A stretch of 64,000 nt of DNA from the NCBI RefSeq assembly GCF_031877795.1, contig NC_133954.1, forward strand, positions 9,763,466 through 9,827,465, written 5' to 3'. Of the stretch, positions 36,201 through 51,200 are shown piece after piece. Within the stretch, counting starts at the first letter, position 1, and each line of letters opens with the position of its first letter. Under the pieces are notes generated by a model that searched no databases, was not told where the DNA came from, and saw nothing but the letters and a program-made list of their open reading frames with translations. Source of the DNA: Strix aluco (taxonomy: Eukaryota; Chordata; Aves; Strigiformes; Strigidae). The translations under genes and the position numbers were made by a program.

Positions 36201-39200
36201 AATAAACAAGAAAAACTTCAAGCCAATTTGGGAGCTTTCACAAAAAGCTGCCTCACCTCCTCTGAAACCAGAGCAGGCCCAGAACCCCTCCAATTCCCAT
36301 CTCTTCTTTGAAGACCTCAGTGATTGGCATCCCAGCGTAAATCAGTTCCTGACCTCTCTCGTCACAGATGCTTGTCATAAAGGAAGCGGGTTTGCGGATC
36401 AGACCCAGCTCCTGAAATCGCAGCACAAAGGTGGGATTTTAAACATTCCACGTTAGAAGCAAAAGGCAGAGTGGACTGAAAACAATGCCTGAAGCTTGCC
36501 CTCAGAGCGGCTTCCACAGTCTAGAACTGGCATAGCCAGTGACCTCAGATAACGCTGTAAAGTGCAAGGTAAAGCCCTGAAACAACACCATTATCACCGT
36601 AAGCGTCCAGAATCACAGCAAACATCCTGTCTGGTTTCTAAGGAACCAAAAAGCAGATAGAACACCACAGCTCACCCTTGCCCAGGAGTAATCCATTGGC
36701 ACAGTTGGAGGAGGCACTTCCTCAGCTGGTTCAATCACTCTTTTGGCCACAAGATCCTGGTAGACAGACCTGGGGGAGAATCCATTTATTAACTTAAGTC
36801 CTTTTAAGAGATACAAGTGAGATGGTCTTAATCTTAAAAACCCGTATCGAATAGATGCTGCTTTCCTTAAGCAGGAACATATTCTTTTATCAGCCTAGAA
36901 TCAGGGCCCTAACACCTTCTGTCTGCTGCTGAAGTGCCCGTTAGCGTGACTTACTGAATGACCTCTCCCAGCTCATCAAAACTCCGGGGAACAAACACAC
37001 CAGCTTCCTTCAAGGCTTGATTCTTTGCGACAGCGGTTTCAGAAGCCTGGTTGGCACAAGCTCCTGCATGGCCAAACTGCACCTACAAACAAGAGGAGAG
37101 AGAGCCGTGAGGAATCCAAGTTGTTTACCTGCAGAGAGTAAAACAGTAAAGAAGTGCCTAGGAAAGTGGTGACAGGGGAACACCAGATCTGCCTTCTTTT
37201 TTGGGCTAACAGAACTCTTGGTTGCAACTACAGTCAGCACTGCGATATGCAGGGCCTTTTCTGATCTGCAATCACTCCCGGCTCATCCTCCCTAAATTCC
37301 CCCCTCTCCAGAGCTGCTTAACACGCACCTTTTCCATTCCCACTCCAGGAGCAGGTGGCTATTACAATCTGTTGTGTTCCCTGGGATCTTTGGGCTCCCT
37401 TAAAGTACGCAGAATCCCTTGGAAACCTCTGGGGGCAGACTACAGAAGCACAAAGAGCTTTTATCATTTGTAGTTATTAACTTCTGCATGTTAAGTCGCT
37501 GCTGGCAATTCTGGGAGATTTAGGCACAGTAAGAGAAGTTGGGTTTTTTATTCCCGTTGTAGATAGATTTTTATTTTAGGCATTTGCCTCCATTTTTGCA
37601 CATACCTCTGAAGAGAACATGGTGGCACAAGTACCAATACACCAGCACACCACCGGCTTGGTGATACGACCTTCTTTAATACCTCTGCAGATCTTATACT
37701 CTTCTGTGCCTCCAATCTGCAGAAGGAAAGAGCTGAGTTGGTTCAAAACTGGACTTTTGTAGAAACTAGCTCAAGAGAGGCACATGGAAGGGGGATTTTT
37801 CCCCCCCTTTTTCACTGCATAACAGCTGAAGTCTCAGAACAAAGCCTCCTTTTTTTATTTTTAAAGTAGAGGAGACTCTGCTTGTCTGTGGGATACATTC
37901 AGTTTCTTTTGATTAAAGAAGCATGAAATAAAAATTGGGATATTCAAAAACAGTCCGAATAGCTGCCACTTATCTGTAGCTGTTATTTAGCATCCTTGCA
38001 GCCAGGCCAGACGCTCCCAAAACAAAACATGTGGGTATTTCTCAAATAGGAGTGAACTGGTGTCACTCACCTCTCCAAGTACTACAATCATTTTCACTCC
38101 TGGAGTATCCTCGTAGCGCAAGACGTGATCCATAAAAGTTGAACCAGGATATCTGGGTAGAATACAGGGAAAATGGTAGAACTTAATTTGTTTCATAAAC
38201 TTTCTGAGAGAAGAAAGATTAACAGCCAACCTGCCCTTCTTTCTCCAAATTGCCAACAATTCTTCTGTTAACTGACTTAAAAAATGGTGTCTTTGTTGAA
38301 GATGCAGACTCCTACCTGTCTCCTCCAATGGCCACCCCTTCGTAGACCCCATCAGTGGTTCGGGAAATGATGTTGTTGAGCTCGTTGGACATTCCTCCAG
38401 ACCGTGAAACATAAGCCACGCTGCCGGGGCGGTACAGTTTTGATGCCAAGATATTATCCAGCATGCCTCCTGTGTTGCCTATCTTAAAGCAACCTGGTTT
38501 GATCCCACCAACCTACAAGAAAATTAGAGAAAGATGTAGAGCCCTTTAAAATATACATGAGACTTAGGAACATTTCTGTAAGACAGCCTTGTCAGTATTT
38601 ATACAAACAACATGACCTTAAAATGAGAAACTAACGTGCACTTTATATGACTAAAGACAAAATGGATCGTAGGATACACTCTGTCCTGCAGAGAAAGCTG
38701 ATCTGACAGTTAAGACAGAGGGACCAGAGGAGAAAGAGGTCGTCAGCAGTACTTACAGTTGCAGGCCCAATGATAGTGACTCCTTTTTTATCAGCTGTCT
38801 TGATCAGTTTTCGTGTCAGGGCCTCTGGAATGCCCTCGGCTATAATGGCGATGGTGCGGATCTGCATCAGGATAAAGAAAACCATGAGTACCCCTCAGTG
38901 TCACCACCCTAACGAACTGCCCGGCGCCATCAGCTTCTGCCTCTGCCTCTGGGAGGCCAGGCTGTGCTCCCAGTGCACGGATCCAGTGTCTACTCTGATC
39001 TTCACAGCAGTCTCAGGGCACTGTTCAGAGAATTTTTTTCTCCCCCCTGCACATTAGAGCAGCACCATATTTTAACCAACCCAAAGTAATTACTCCTACC
39101 CGAGAGGTGCCGAGTTCCTCTTACACAGACTGCAAGTCCAGCATTAGATTTCCTGTGCAACTCCAGTATCCTCCTTAGAGTCTACAAGGAGTTAGAACTG

Positions 39201-42200
39201 AGGTATTTATCTGCCAAGCTGGAAGACCAAAACAATTTTCTAATGCCATCACAGTTTAAGAAACACTGGTACCCTGCTGACAGGATCTTCCTTCTTTTCT
39301 TGGGCTTCTTCTAGACCCCTCACTCACCTGTGGATAATTCATGGTTTCAACAGTGCTGTCATAAGCAGAGCGCAGAGATGCAAAGTTGATAAGAACATCC
39401 ACCTCTGGGTGCTTCCTCATGGCATCCGACATGTTCTTGTAGACTGGGATCAGGATTTCTTTGTGGCCCCAGTAGAACTTCTGCCTGTGGTCACCACTGT
39501 GGAGGAGAAGATGAAAAAGCCCTGACCCTTAAGGCTACTGGAAAGACAGAGGGATACAGTGCATGCAGACAGGAGTTTACAAACCCCAATTCTCAGACAC
39601 CAAGACTGACTGTGAGACACTCACTAGCAAGTGAGCGTACATGGGGAGGGACCATACTAACAGCAGAAGGTTCTTCAGAGTATAGAACAGAGCAGCATAT
39701 GGAAGGAGACGGGCTAATGGGGACAGAGGCATCCAGCAAGATGAATAAGCTCTCCCACAGTGAAGTTACCAGAGCCTCAATTCTACTCCAAGCTGGAAGA
39801 CAGAATGAGGCACAGAAAGAGTAATGAATGAGATGCATGCAAAGCTGTGTTACTGGACTGGAACAAATACCAGACTGGGGGAAAAGGAAACCAGTATCTG
39901 TGGTGAACAGCCAGGACAGCAGTGAGAGGGCCAGTCCCAGGTGAGACTCTACCCCCTGCCCCACACGCACTGAAGGAGACACACCTGGGAAAGTTTCACC
40001 GTAGGTGTTGTCTTTTGTAAATGATAGATGCTCCAACTGACTGAGGCTCTACTGTTCAGTCCTTTAAGAGTGTAGAGACAGGGACTGTGTTCCCACACTG
40101 GTACATTTGTGACCGAACATTCCAGGTTTTGCCAGCCTGGCTTCTTCCAAAAGGTCAAGCAGAATCAGGTAATTACAGTTAGCCTTAAACTTACACTCCC
40201 TACTGCTTTTACTTCATTAAACAACCGCGACACTGCAAGGGGTTGCCACTCATCTACAGATGTGGCTATGCCTGCACTTAGTTTTAGTACCCTGAGGTTT
40301 GCACTTGCTGAGAAGTTATTAGTGCTGCAATTATCATCAGAGCTGCAGACTAACAGTACAAGGTACTTAATTGTCAAGAGGCAAAATCCCCTGCGGGACA
40401 AAGGTTGATTAGACATCAGCTAACCTGGACGTCTGTAAATGCCACAGAAATGAAACAAACCTCCTGCCTTTGCAGGGGCTCCCATCTCCCTGTCTCGGCA
40501 GCAGCCCAGACAGCCACTTTCCTTCTCGCTCCTTGGCCTGTGTGACAGGGAGACCCTGCCATGAGGTCCAACACCAGAGCAGCTCCGGAGGCTGCTCCCG
40601 AGGGTGGTGCAGAACACCCAACAGCCCCTCGTCCTGCTGGCTGGGGGACAGGGGAGAAGGGGGTGAACACCAAAGAGAACTCTCCATCCCATGGATCCGC
40701 ACCCTGCCTGCCTGCTGAGAAGCTACTGCCACTATAGGAAAGAGTATGAACAAGATGAACAGGACTTACTTTATTCTTTTTCAGTTTTGTTCGGCTATGT
40801 GACAGACAGACTGCTTTATGAGCAGAGCTGCTCCAATTCTGGCTCATACTTGGAGGGGAAAATTCCAGCTGCTGCAGGCACAAATCAAGAGGTCCCAGAC
40901 AAGCGTGCAGCCAACAGGAGATGAGTGGAAGAAACCTTACAGAGCCTTACTGCCTCTGCTGCCCAGTGGGCTGTTAGAGCCCAGCTAGTCATGCTTTCCT
41001 CACCTGCTGAGTGAAGGAACAGAATTTGGACACCCTTTGGAAGAGCATGAAATGGGACTGAAGTGATGTGGCTAACGTTAAACTGCTTCAACCGAGCAAC
41101 CCAAAATCAATGGTTGAGGGAAAGAGGAACCAGTCTGCAAAGCCAACCTGGTGGTGGAAGGGGCAGAGGAAGGTGTTAAAGCAGAGATGGTGACTAGGGC
41201 AGAGCTACACTAAAGCACAGCAGAGACTGGAAGAGGAGGAATTGAGGGAAGCAGTCAGAAAAATAATGCAGTCAACACAGGCTACTTACGTGAATGGATA
41301 AACCATGGCAGCTACTGAAGGTTCGTCCCGGGAACAAATATAATCAAAGTCCAGCATTCCTTGCACAGCCCGTGTCTGCATCCCCCAAATGATGGCTTTG
41401 GTGTGACGGCTGAACAGGGTTGTAGCTTTACCTGCTCAGAGAGAGGGGGAAAAAAAAGAAAAAATTCAAAATGGACATCTGTGCGAGACAAAAGCTGCAA
41501 CTTTGCCAAGTGTCTGCTGAAAGTCTCCCAGACAAGCATCTTCCCCTCCCTCCAAACTGAACCCAAGAGGTGAACTGCAGGATGTAGTAGCCACAGTGTC
41601 CAAATTAAGGAAGAAACTGTAGATGGAGCAGCATCCCCCTGCCCAGGAGTCTGAACACAATAGCCAGGTTTTGGGTTTCACAGAATGGGCAAGTGCTTAA
41701 TCACAGTCGGGGAGCTGGTGTGAGAGGAGAGAGAAGCCTCTTCCTCTTCTCGCATGGGCCATTCACGTTCCTCCCAGATAGTTTTATTCTGCAAAGCTGA
41801 AGAGGAAGGGAACTTTGAATTGTATTGGCTTGCATATGGCCTAGGTCTGGGAGAGCAGGAGGCTTGCCTCCTGTGTTTGTCAGGGCACCACAGAGGGATG
41901 ATAGGAAATAAAAAGAAAAGCAGGAAATGGAGAGGACACAGAAAGTAAAGGAGCTCTACATACTCAGCTTTTGTTTTCAGGTTTTTCTAATGATCAAAAT
42001 CCAACACAAACCTGATGGCTCCCAGAATTTATATGTGGCCCAAACCTTGACTTCGGGGGACAGAGTCACAGGAAAGGCAACAGTTCAGCTGGTGAGGATG
42101 GCCTGTTGGCCTGAAGTATATTTACATCACTTGTCACAGCAAAACGTTGAGTCCCTCCCTTTGACTCCAGGCAGAGTTCATTTTAGAACTCTTAAGAACT

Positions 42201-45200
42201 CACAGCTGATCCAACTGCTGATGCCAATTCAGTCTACCACTAATTTCTTTTTGGCTTTGAATCAAAGGTAAACGGCATTAGGGATTAAACAGGATACTGT
42301 TCTTCTGGCTTTAACAAGAAATCAGTCACTGTTCTCCAACCCTACATGTTCACAGTTTAGATGCACTGCCACATGACTTGTTATTAGGAAATTGCCTACC
42401 CTGAAAAATTCCACTTTTCTTGCAGGTACCTGCAGGGAGGTAATATTAGTACTCATAGAAACAGGCAAACGCAGGCCCAGAAAGGTGATGCTATTTGTCC
42501 GAGACCACACGAGGGAGAATCTGGGACTTCCCCTTCTACTGTCCCTCTTCTTACAACAGGGGAGATGGCTTGAAACGCTCCTTCCACCCTGACTCAGCAG
42601 GTTATTCTCATCCAGCACAGAGCTCAAGAGAGTGCTTAAAGTCTCCATAACTTCACTGAGCACAAGCTTTAATGGTTTGCTGAACTGATAAGGCAACAAG
42701 AACATTTAGTTCATTCAGTGACTTTTCTGTGCCCTTCAAGGCTCATAAGCACAGCACCTGCACTATTTTGTTTCCCTTTGAAACAAAATGCCAGTTATTA
42801 GGCACGGTTAGTGATTCCTGCTTTTTGAAAGCAAAGAGAACAGAGCTTTCCACAATATGCCTACGTCTGTTTTTCACTGCAATGACTGTGAGGGGGAGGA
42901 AAGAAAAATTAAAGTTTGTTTGAGACCTGTCCCTCTCTCCCCCAGAAATAGTAAGTTTTTGTGCAAAGGAGTATGTGATCTGCACTTGAAAAAACAGATT
43001 AAAAGTTCATCTGGTAATAGCTAAATATGCTGGGCAGGAGGGAAGGGAAGGGCCAGACAACACTGCAAACTTTTGGAGAGAAAAAACAGCAACAAAACCA
43101 AGAACTAAAAAAAGTCAGCTGCCAGCAAGGCCAGGCACATTCAGCTAGTCACACGTGTCCTACCTGAACCAGGTCTTGAAGCTGGGATTGAATCTGTTAA
43201 AGAGAGAATCACTCATGCAACAATATGACAGTTGGCTGCTGTCACCCCACCAGCAGGGCCCCTGCGCGGGTGCTGCAGCCGCCCTCCTCCCCACAGCACT
43301 CGGGCCTTTTGGGTTTTGCTTTTGTTAGAAAACAAGCAGACTAGAGCGCTCTGCACTGTACTTCCTCTCCAATGTCTGGACATCAAATTTTGCATTTTGC
43401 TGTCTGGAAACTTTTTGCTTATCCCAGCACAAACACGTTTCAGGTTCAGGTGGCAGCTCCCTGCGCTACAAGCTCCGTGACGTGCGTTTTCAAGATCTTT
43501 CTGAAGCATTGCTCATGCAGAATTCTGTGCACAATGATTAAGAGCGCAGTAGTGGGTTTTGTGATGCGTTTCAGTGGAATTGGATCTGCATCTCGCTGTC
43601 ATCATGTCATGCTGTTGTAAACGAGGCCAGTATCTCCTCACATTCAAGGGAGGAGGACGGGACGTTACCACATTCTGTCCCTGCCCAGTTCTGCTGTTTG
43701 TTGTTTTATCCCCATACAACATGCTCTTACCCAATAACACTTCCAACAAATACAAGCAAAAGGCTGCCAAAGCTCTTGCACATCACCATGCTGAAGAAGC
43801 TTCCTACAGGCTTCAGTAAAGAAAACCCCCCAAACTAAAAAACAAGACAAAAACCCCCAACAAAAACACACAACACCGCACAGTAGCCTCTGACCCTAAA
43901 TGGTGAGGAGCACGTCCCAGCTCCCACCGACCTGACTGACTGTCGAGTGTTCAGCCAGGAGGCTGCAGCACGTACCAGGAAGGACTCTCCGAACACCCAC
44001 ACCTGGAATTCCAGAGCACCCCCAGGTACTGAACTGGCCTCGGTGCAGCAGCCACAGCGCGGGGACTCTGCCCTGCTGCCCGCTGGCCTTGCACAAGGGG
44101 ATGTGGGGAGGCTGGAGATCTCAAACCGTGCTGTTCCCTTCAAAGGGACATCCCAGATCAAGGCAGCTCTGACTCACCTTGTGTACGAGCTTATTGCACA
44201 AGTGACAACATTCTAAAAGCACTTAAATTCAAAACAAAGATAGACAGGTACCACAAAATTGTTTCCCTTTATATCCAGAAAAAAACATTAGACTAGTCCA
44301 CATGCTGTCTTTAGGAGCAACCATTTCCAGTGCTGGACTTACCAAGAGGTGCTGTTGGTTTTGCCTTCTTGGCTGGAGCAATATCGTCTGGTTTGGACTC
44401 TGAGAAGGAAGCTGTTCTGCTTGGTGCTGGAGTCTGAAAGATTCAGAAGCCCAAGTCAGTAAGGGACAGCGTGCCACTAAGGCCCGGAGCGTGCAGGAGG
44501 GGATGGCCACTCTGGCCCTGCTAGGCTACAAAGAAAACCAAAGGTAATTCTGAGATAGGCCCATTTCAGTCAAGTGAGGGAAAACTCCTAAACGGCCAAG
44601 GTCCCAGTAGATACAAGAATCACACTCTTGGTTTTGAGGGGTCACATTTTCTGCACGAGCGAGGTGGATGTTGGGAGGGCCCCTCCTGATAAACCACGCA
44701 GGCAGAGCACTGCAGTTCTCCCAGAGCTTTGCACGAATACAACGGTGGCCAAGATCCATTTCCCGCCTGTTCGGACAGGGGAAGCTGCCTTCAGGAGCCT
44801 CCTCTTTCACAGAGAAGGAACTCACCGAAGGGCTGCCGCTGGCGTTGAGGAGGAAGTTGGCGGTGTGGGCTGCGGCAGGCGGCTGGTTGGGGATGGGCCG
44901 GTGGCCGAGCGCCATGCCCACGATCGCGGTCATGTGAGTCTCTGTGCCAAAGACGTGGATGGGGATCCCCGTGGTCTTCCCTGTGTGCGCACACAAGAAC
45001 AGTCAGCCTCGGCGGGGGAAAGGAGCAAGATGAGCCTCTGCCAAAGTGAGGCATTTAACCCTGAAAAGGCTCAGCAGGAAGCAGCTGGGAGAAACAAGAT
45101 GCAAGAGCAAAACTTAAGAAAATGGTTGGTCCTTACCAACTTCTCCCATGACACGTAATCCTTCCTGGTAGTTGGGGCCTCCTCTTCGCACAAAGATCCT

Positions 45201-48200
45201 CACCTCATGCTCCTTCAGAGGGCCTTGGTAATCCTTAATTGCTCTCACGATGCCCTAAAAGAAACAGAGGACGGGTGAGCTGGGCAGCCCGATGGTTACC
45301 CCGTCCCACCGTCTCACTGAACTGGGGAGGGTGCTCGGGGCTGATGGCTGGGGGTGTTTGCTGACGCTCCTGCATAGTCACTTACTTTAAAAGTAGCTGC
45401 GACATTGGTGAAGTTAGCAATGCTGCCTCCAATGATCAGGATTTTACCTGAGGGAAGAAACATGCATAAAACCGTTTTAGGAGCGCAGCGTACCGTAAGA
45501 TCACGAAGCAGTTTTGGACATAAAGTGAAACAATGCAGCCGTTCAGACTAGCCAATAGTTGGCAGTAAGTTGTGTTTAGCAGAGCCTGGAAGATAAGAGC
45601 TTTTTATCAAGCAAGAATTTTTCTGCTAAGAATCAATCAAGCCACATTTGCTCCCGTTTCTGAAACAAGAGCTGACAGAAATCCATCCCCATTTCACTCG
45701 GAAGGCAGCAGTACATTAAAAGCTCTGCCAGGGAGGTCTAAGCATAGCAACAGCCCAGATTTGTTCAGTTTTTTGCCCCCATATGCAGCTTCACAGCTGA
45801 GCAGCTCTGAAATTGCAGCGACTCCCTTACCTTCAGGGTGCTTCTCTCGGGTCATGAGGGAGAGAATAGTCTTAGCATAGTCATAGGTCTGTTGCTCACT
45901 TGGGGCTCCTGAGTACTCCCCATAGTTAGCCAGTTCATTCACACCCCCCAGGTCACAAATGGTGTCACTGTGGGGAAAAAAAAAGAAGTTAAGAGATTAG
46001 TTATAATTTTTGAGTCACTGTAAAGGTCTTAATAAAGGATTCCAAATTCCTGTGAAAGTGGGACTTGTAACAGAGAGATCACGCTGTCTGTGGAAAACAA
46101 AGCTGCTCTCCTCTTGGTGCCAGTCGTGATTAATCCTGTTATACTTCCTAGATATGATGGGAACTCAGTGACTACCACAGCAACGACATTAGCATGAACA
46201 GCTTTCAGCCAGCTTGTTCCTTTCCAAGTCATAAAGAAACCATATCTCAACCTCCCAGAATTAAGTTATCTCTAAGGGCCAGTTCTCTCCACATCTTGGT
46301 GAGAAGTCTGCACAGCATCTTCATTTGGAGGAGGTCCCCAGCAGTCATGGTGTGGGAAAGATTGCTTTTGAAGAGTCTCCTTTCCAGAGGCTACATCAGT
46401 TATTTTCTTCCAGCACTGTAAATGCACCCCCCTCTCTGGAAACCTTGTTCCTGTTACCTGTAAACCACAGAGGCACCACCGCCAGCCACCATGGTCCAGA
46501 TCCTGCCTTTGGGGTTGAGAATGGTGAGCTTCAGGCTGGCTCCACTCTTCGCGTCCAGATCAGCAATGTAGGCTTCCTGCAGACAGAGCAGCACACAGTT
46601 TAACTTCCTTCCTCAGCCTCCTTTTCCAAACCAGAGGGTTCGCAGTGCTGGGCCCATTTGGACATGCAGAGCTCCCACGTCTCCTGTCGGCTACAACTGA
46701 GGGGGGAGCAGAACTACTAACACCATCTTTGTAAGGGACAGAGACCCAGCTTCACCTCGCAGGGGCCAGGTCTGATCTGTGCTGGGCGTTCTCCAAGACA
46801 GAACACTGAAGCTGGACTGGATCTAGACAGCTTGCACCATTCTCTAACAAATTCAAAGGGGATCAACCTGAGCATACACTCAAATTTTGATTCTTTCTTG
46901 GGAAAAAAATAATCACACTCTCCAAAGAATATGTTGCCTGATAAGGCCTGCTGGCTTGTCTCCTGCTTGTCCCAGGTGAAGTGACAAGGGATTGCTAGAA
47001 ATAAGCCTGATATTACTTCATTTGTAGAGTGCAGATCCAAAAGCAGATTTTTCCTGTCCACACATGAGAAACTTTGGAAATGCAGCCGAGTGTCAGTTGT
47101 GATTCACTAAGCTGCAGCACACTGGCCTTTCCACGAACAGGGGCCCTTTCCTCCACTGCCCAGCCAGCCCTGGGAAGCTCCAGGGTTTCACGGTTCCACA
47201 CGACAGTCAGAATCTGAACTGAAAAGTCTTGTTCTGACCTCTTTTGCAGACTGAGACCAGAGGAAATTTAAAAAAAAAAAATAATCAACACACCCATGGC
47301 TGCACACTCTGGCTGTGTGGCAGCCAAGAACGTAATCACCGAGAGAGCTGTAATTTGGCTCAACATGGTGTTCCTGTATCAGTGTGCCTGCCTGTTGAGA
47401 AGCACTTCATTGGGAGTTCATTAAAATTCTCAGCAAAGACACCGCCACAGTAACCTTCAGTGACTTGCAGAGGGATGATTCAGAGAGACAAAAACTGAAC
47501 TAATCCTTTTAAGAGCAAATTGAGTTAAGTGTTGGCATCCAGCAAGCTACATGGAGAGAAATGGCTAAATGGATTTCCTGGCCATGTTACAAAAACCTTC
47601 CCCAACTGAAGCATAATTGTAATTATTAAAATGAAAAAGTCAGGACAGAAATCCTTTTGGAAACAGCAGAACAGTCACCTGAAATAAGTAACAGAACAAT
47701 TAAGGAGAGCGCTCTACTTCCAACAGCTTTTGAAGCTGCTGGGAGGCCCTGTATGGAGCAGTGCTTGTGCAGCCGGTAGTACGGACCCAGGGAATTCTGA
47801 GAGGGAACAGGTATTTCTGACTTTTTTGTTCTACAGTTGGCCTGCAGGCCTCTTCTTGGTCATCACTTTTCAGGAAAACAGGTATATTAACATCTTCTTA
47901 CTCCAAAGTCTGAGAGATGGTAATTTTCTCTGGATTCATACTCACATGCAGATTTTACACACAACTTCTACTCCTGGAAACAATAACTGAAACATGCGGG
48001 AGCATCAGCTGCCACGAGGCTGTCAATAACCAGTGCTCCAACAAAAAATAACGATGCTGACAGGGCAGCAGTGCAGGCAAGAACCACGTAAGACAGACTG
48101 TACGAGTACAGAGCTTTGGCACAGGGCTGAATGAAGTTAAATATAAACCTCCATTTTAAAAAGTCAATTCTGAATTAAAGAAAAGAACTGAAACAAAACC

Positions 48201-51200
48201 CAGGCAGAGATGGAAAACAACTGCAGTTCCGAGCACGATTACGGGAAGTCCTAGTGCTACAGCAACCTGTACAGAGCTCGCACAGGCTCTCACCATGGAT
48301 GGCAACACCAAGGTGCTTGAAACACGGCAACAAAGCCCCCAAGAGAGGAAGACCTCAATGCCACGGACACAAGCAACAAGGAATTAATCCTGTAGTCCAC
48401 AATAGAGGGATTTGGGCCAGAGTGGGATGTCACTTGCCTCTGGGTAAGCTTCCCTGCCAAAGGGAGGGGGGAACTCCACATCCCCCCATTTCACTTTGCA
48501 GATGTAGTCAGCAGTTGCATCAATCTTCGCGGCCAAATCGAGGATGTAGACACCATCACTAGTCACCACTGCATTTGAAAAAATACCAGAATTAGCTCTG
48601 CTTTATACAGAGACACACATTACAGATTTACTCATAAAATTTGATACCATACAGAGATCATAACAAAATCCAGGCCACCTTTGTTCCCCTTCCTCCACAT
48701 CGGTCATTTAATTGTATTTGCCAAACCCTGAGAGTTTCCTTAAGAATTAACTAATGACCATGGTCATGGACCAGGCCCTGGCTCAGGTGCTGTTTTGTTC
48801 TGATCCAACAGAGCAATTTTTATGTTCTTCAGTTCAGACTGAATTTTCCATTTCCACCAGGAAATGAAGTAGCAGAGAACACCTGCAAGCAGTCCTCATT
48901 TTGGATTCACTCAGCTAATAGCTCCAGGGCACATCACAGCCACTTTTGTACTTTTGCATGTCACCTGGTATTGCTGCAAACTACGTAACACAGAGAAGGA
49001 CAAAGTACACATTTCATTATTCTAGAAGAGAAAGTCCCGCTCCCCAAAGTATCTGTTACCTAATGGATTGATCTCGAGGTATGTGAAATATAGATCTTCA
49101 TAAAGGTTGAACAGGCCACAGATGAAGCTAGCCAAGATGCTGTAAAAAAATTCAACACAAGTTCATTAGAGCAGCCAGATATAAAGCACAGCCTGCTCTG
49201 CCTCATTCGTATTAGCAGCAATCTGCAAATCTACTCTGTATCAATTTCGTTCATTCTCATTCATCTTCTCTGGAAGAAGCCTCTGTGATGACTCAAGGAA
49301 GGACAGACCTTGATGACTCATCTCAATTACACTCCACCAAACTGCTGAGAACACAGTTGCTCACAACTGTCATAGATGTTCAGTCTGATTAATCTCACCA
49401 AGAGACAGAAATGCATCATTGTCTCTCAGTCAGATACGCATCTTGGTCAGAACTAAGCTTCGTTAGCTGGGATGGGGAAGAGACTGCAATAAGCTATATT
49501 AGTGACAGGCTTCTTCAGCCTTTCAGTGCTGAACAATGCCAGCAGTGATTGTGTTATGTTTGGAAAAATCATGACTCATGTTAAGATAACTAGGTATAGG
49601 CATCTAATTAAAGGAGATGCAGAAGAAGCTTTGAGATCTACAGATAAGCTGGCAGTAAGTGTAGGAATAGCAAGAGAATACCCTCCCGGGCTGGGCCAGA
49701 GTAAGGAGAGTACATTTCTGAAGTAGCAGTCAGATTCACAGCTTATCACCACTTCTACTAAATAAAAGAAACTCTTCTATGCTGGCACAAAGGATCAAAA
49801 TTCAGTACATGTCTCCAACATCTCGGAGGTCGAGACTTCAGCAGACTGAGAAGTGCTTCTGTCGAGGCTCGAAGCACTATGAACACTGAGAGTTTCACAG
49901 GGCGCTTGGAGGAGGTCAAGGAACTTGGATTTCGGATGCGTGGCATATTCTGGAGAGCAGCAGCAAGGGCAGGAGAGCAAGCTTGAGAGTGAAACGGAAT
50001 GAAGGGATGTTGCACTGAAACAGAGGAGCTTCCGGCCGTGCCCAGAACTGGGCATCTGTACTTACTCCTTTTTATTTGCTGGCGCATGCTGCAGGAGATA
50101 TTTCTTTACATCCGATTCATTGAGCTTTTCATCCACTGCCACAAGCAACTTCTGGGCTTTGGCATCGACATCTCCCACATCCACACCCCCTTCGTGGTGG
50201 AAGAGTACGTAGTCTCCCTCACGGGCAGCATATATGCACACATAGAACTCTTCCTCCTGCACAGGCCCAGGCACAAACATTAGCAAGTCACACCCTGAGA
50301 AGACCCTGAAGATGCTCTTTTGCAGCAACGCCAGGGAAGGGGCAACTGAGCACACGGCTACGCCCGCCAAGGAGAAGTGGTGCTGGAGCAGCCCAGACGC
50401 TCCTCGGGGTCGTACAGGCTGCGCTGGCTGGGGAGGGGGAGCGGCAGGGCCCAGAGGGCTTCGTCCTGGCAAAACGTGCCAGGGACAACACTTCCCATTT
50501 CTGGGGAAAACCGCTCCCATCTTACACAACTGCAGCACAAACCCGGGTCCTTTCCTGCGCCCGCTGAAAGCGCCTTATCTTGGGTAACTACACCCTTTCC
50601 GCAAGCCATGGCGGAGCGTGAGTGTTTCACCAGCACAAACTGAGGCATCACACATCAACAGTTTGTTATCCACACTCGGGAGTACCGCATTCAAGGAGCA
50701 GGGAGCTGCCTTGACCAGCAACTCGGACCCTCTCTGGTGCTCTGTAACCTCCTCCCAGCAGAGTCACAGCAACCAACGTGACTGTTAACAGCTCCTAATG
50801 CTGCGCCTGCACACAGCCCTCACCACACGCGTCGACACTGTCGGCCTAACAGCACCCTCCCGAACTCCTGCTTCCTCCACTCTATCGATCCATCTAAGCT
50901 GCATGCAAGTCAAAGGACATTTAAAAGCACTTTTTAATGCTTTATTTGGTAGACTAACCTGTTTGTGAGGGACGAAGGGTTCAATCAGAAAATTCTTCAG
51001 GATTCCCTTAGCATTAGCAATCTGTAGGCAGAAAACAAGACAAACACCAATAAATGCTTGTCCAATATCCACATTTATGACAGTATGAGACAAGCTTTGA
51101 GAACTAAATCAACACTGCTCTAAAATCACTTCCTCCCAAGCACTCTCCACTGTGTTTCCTGAGGAACCAAACTCCCTCTCCAGCACAGCATCAAGCAGTG

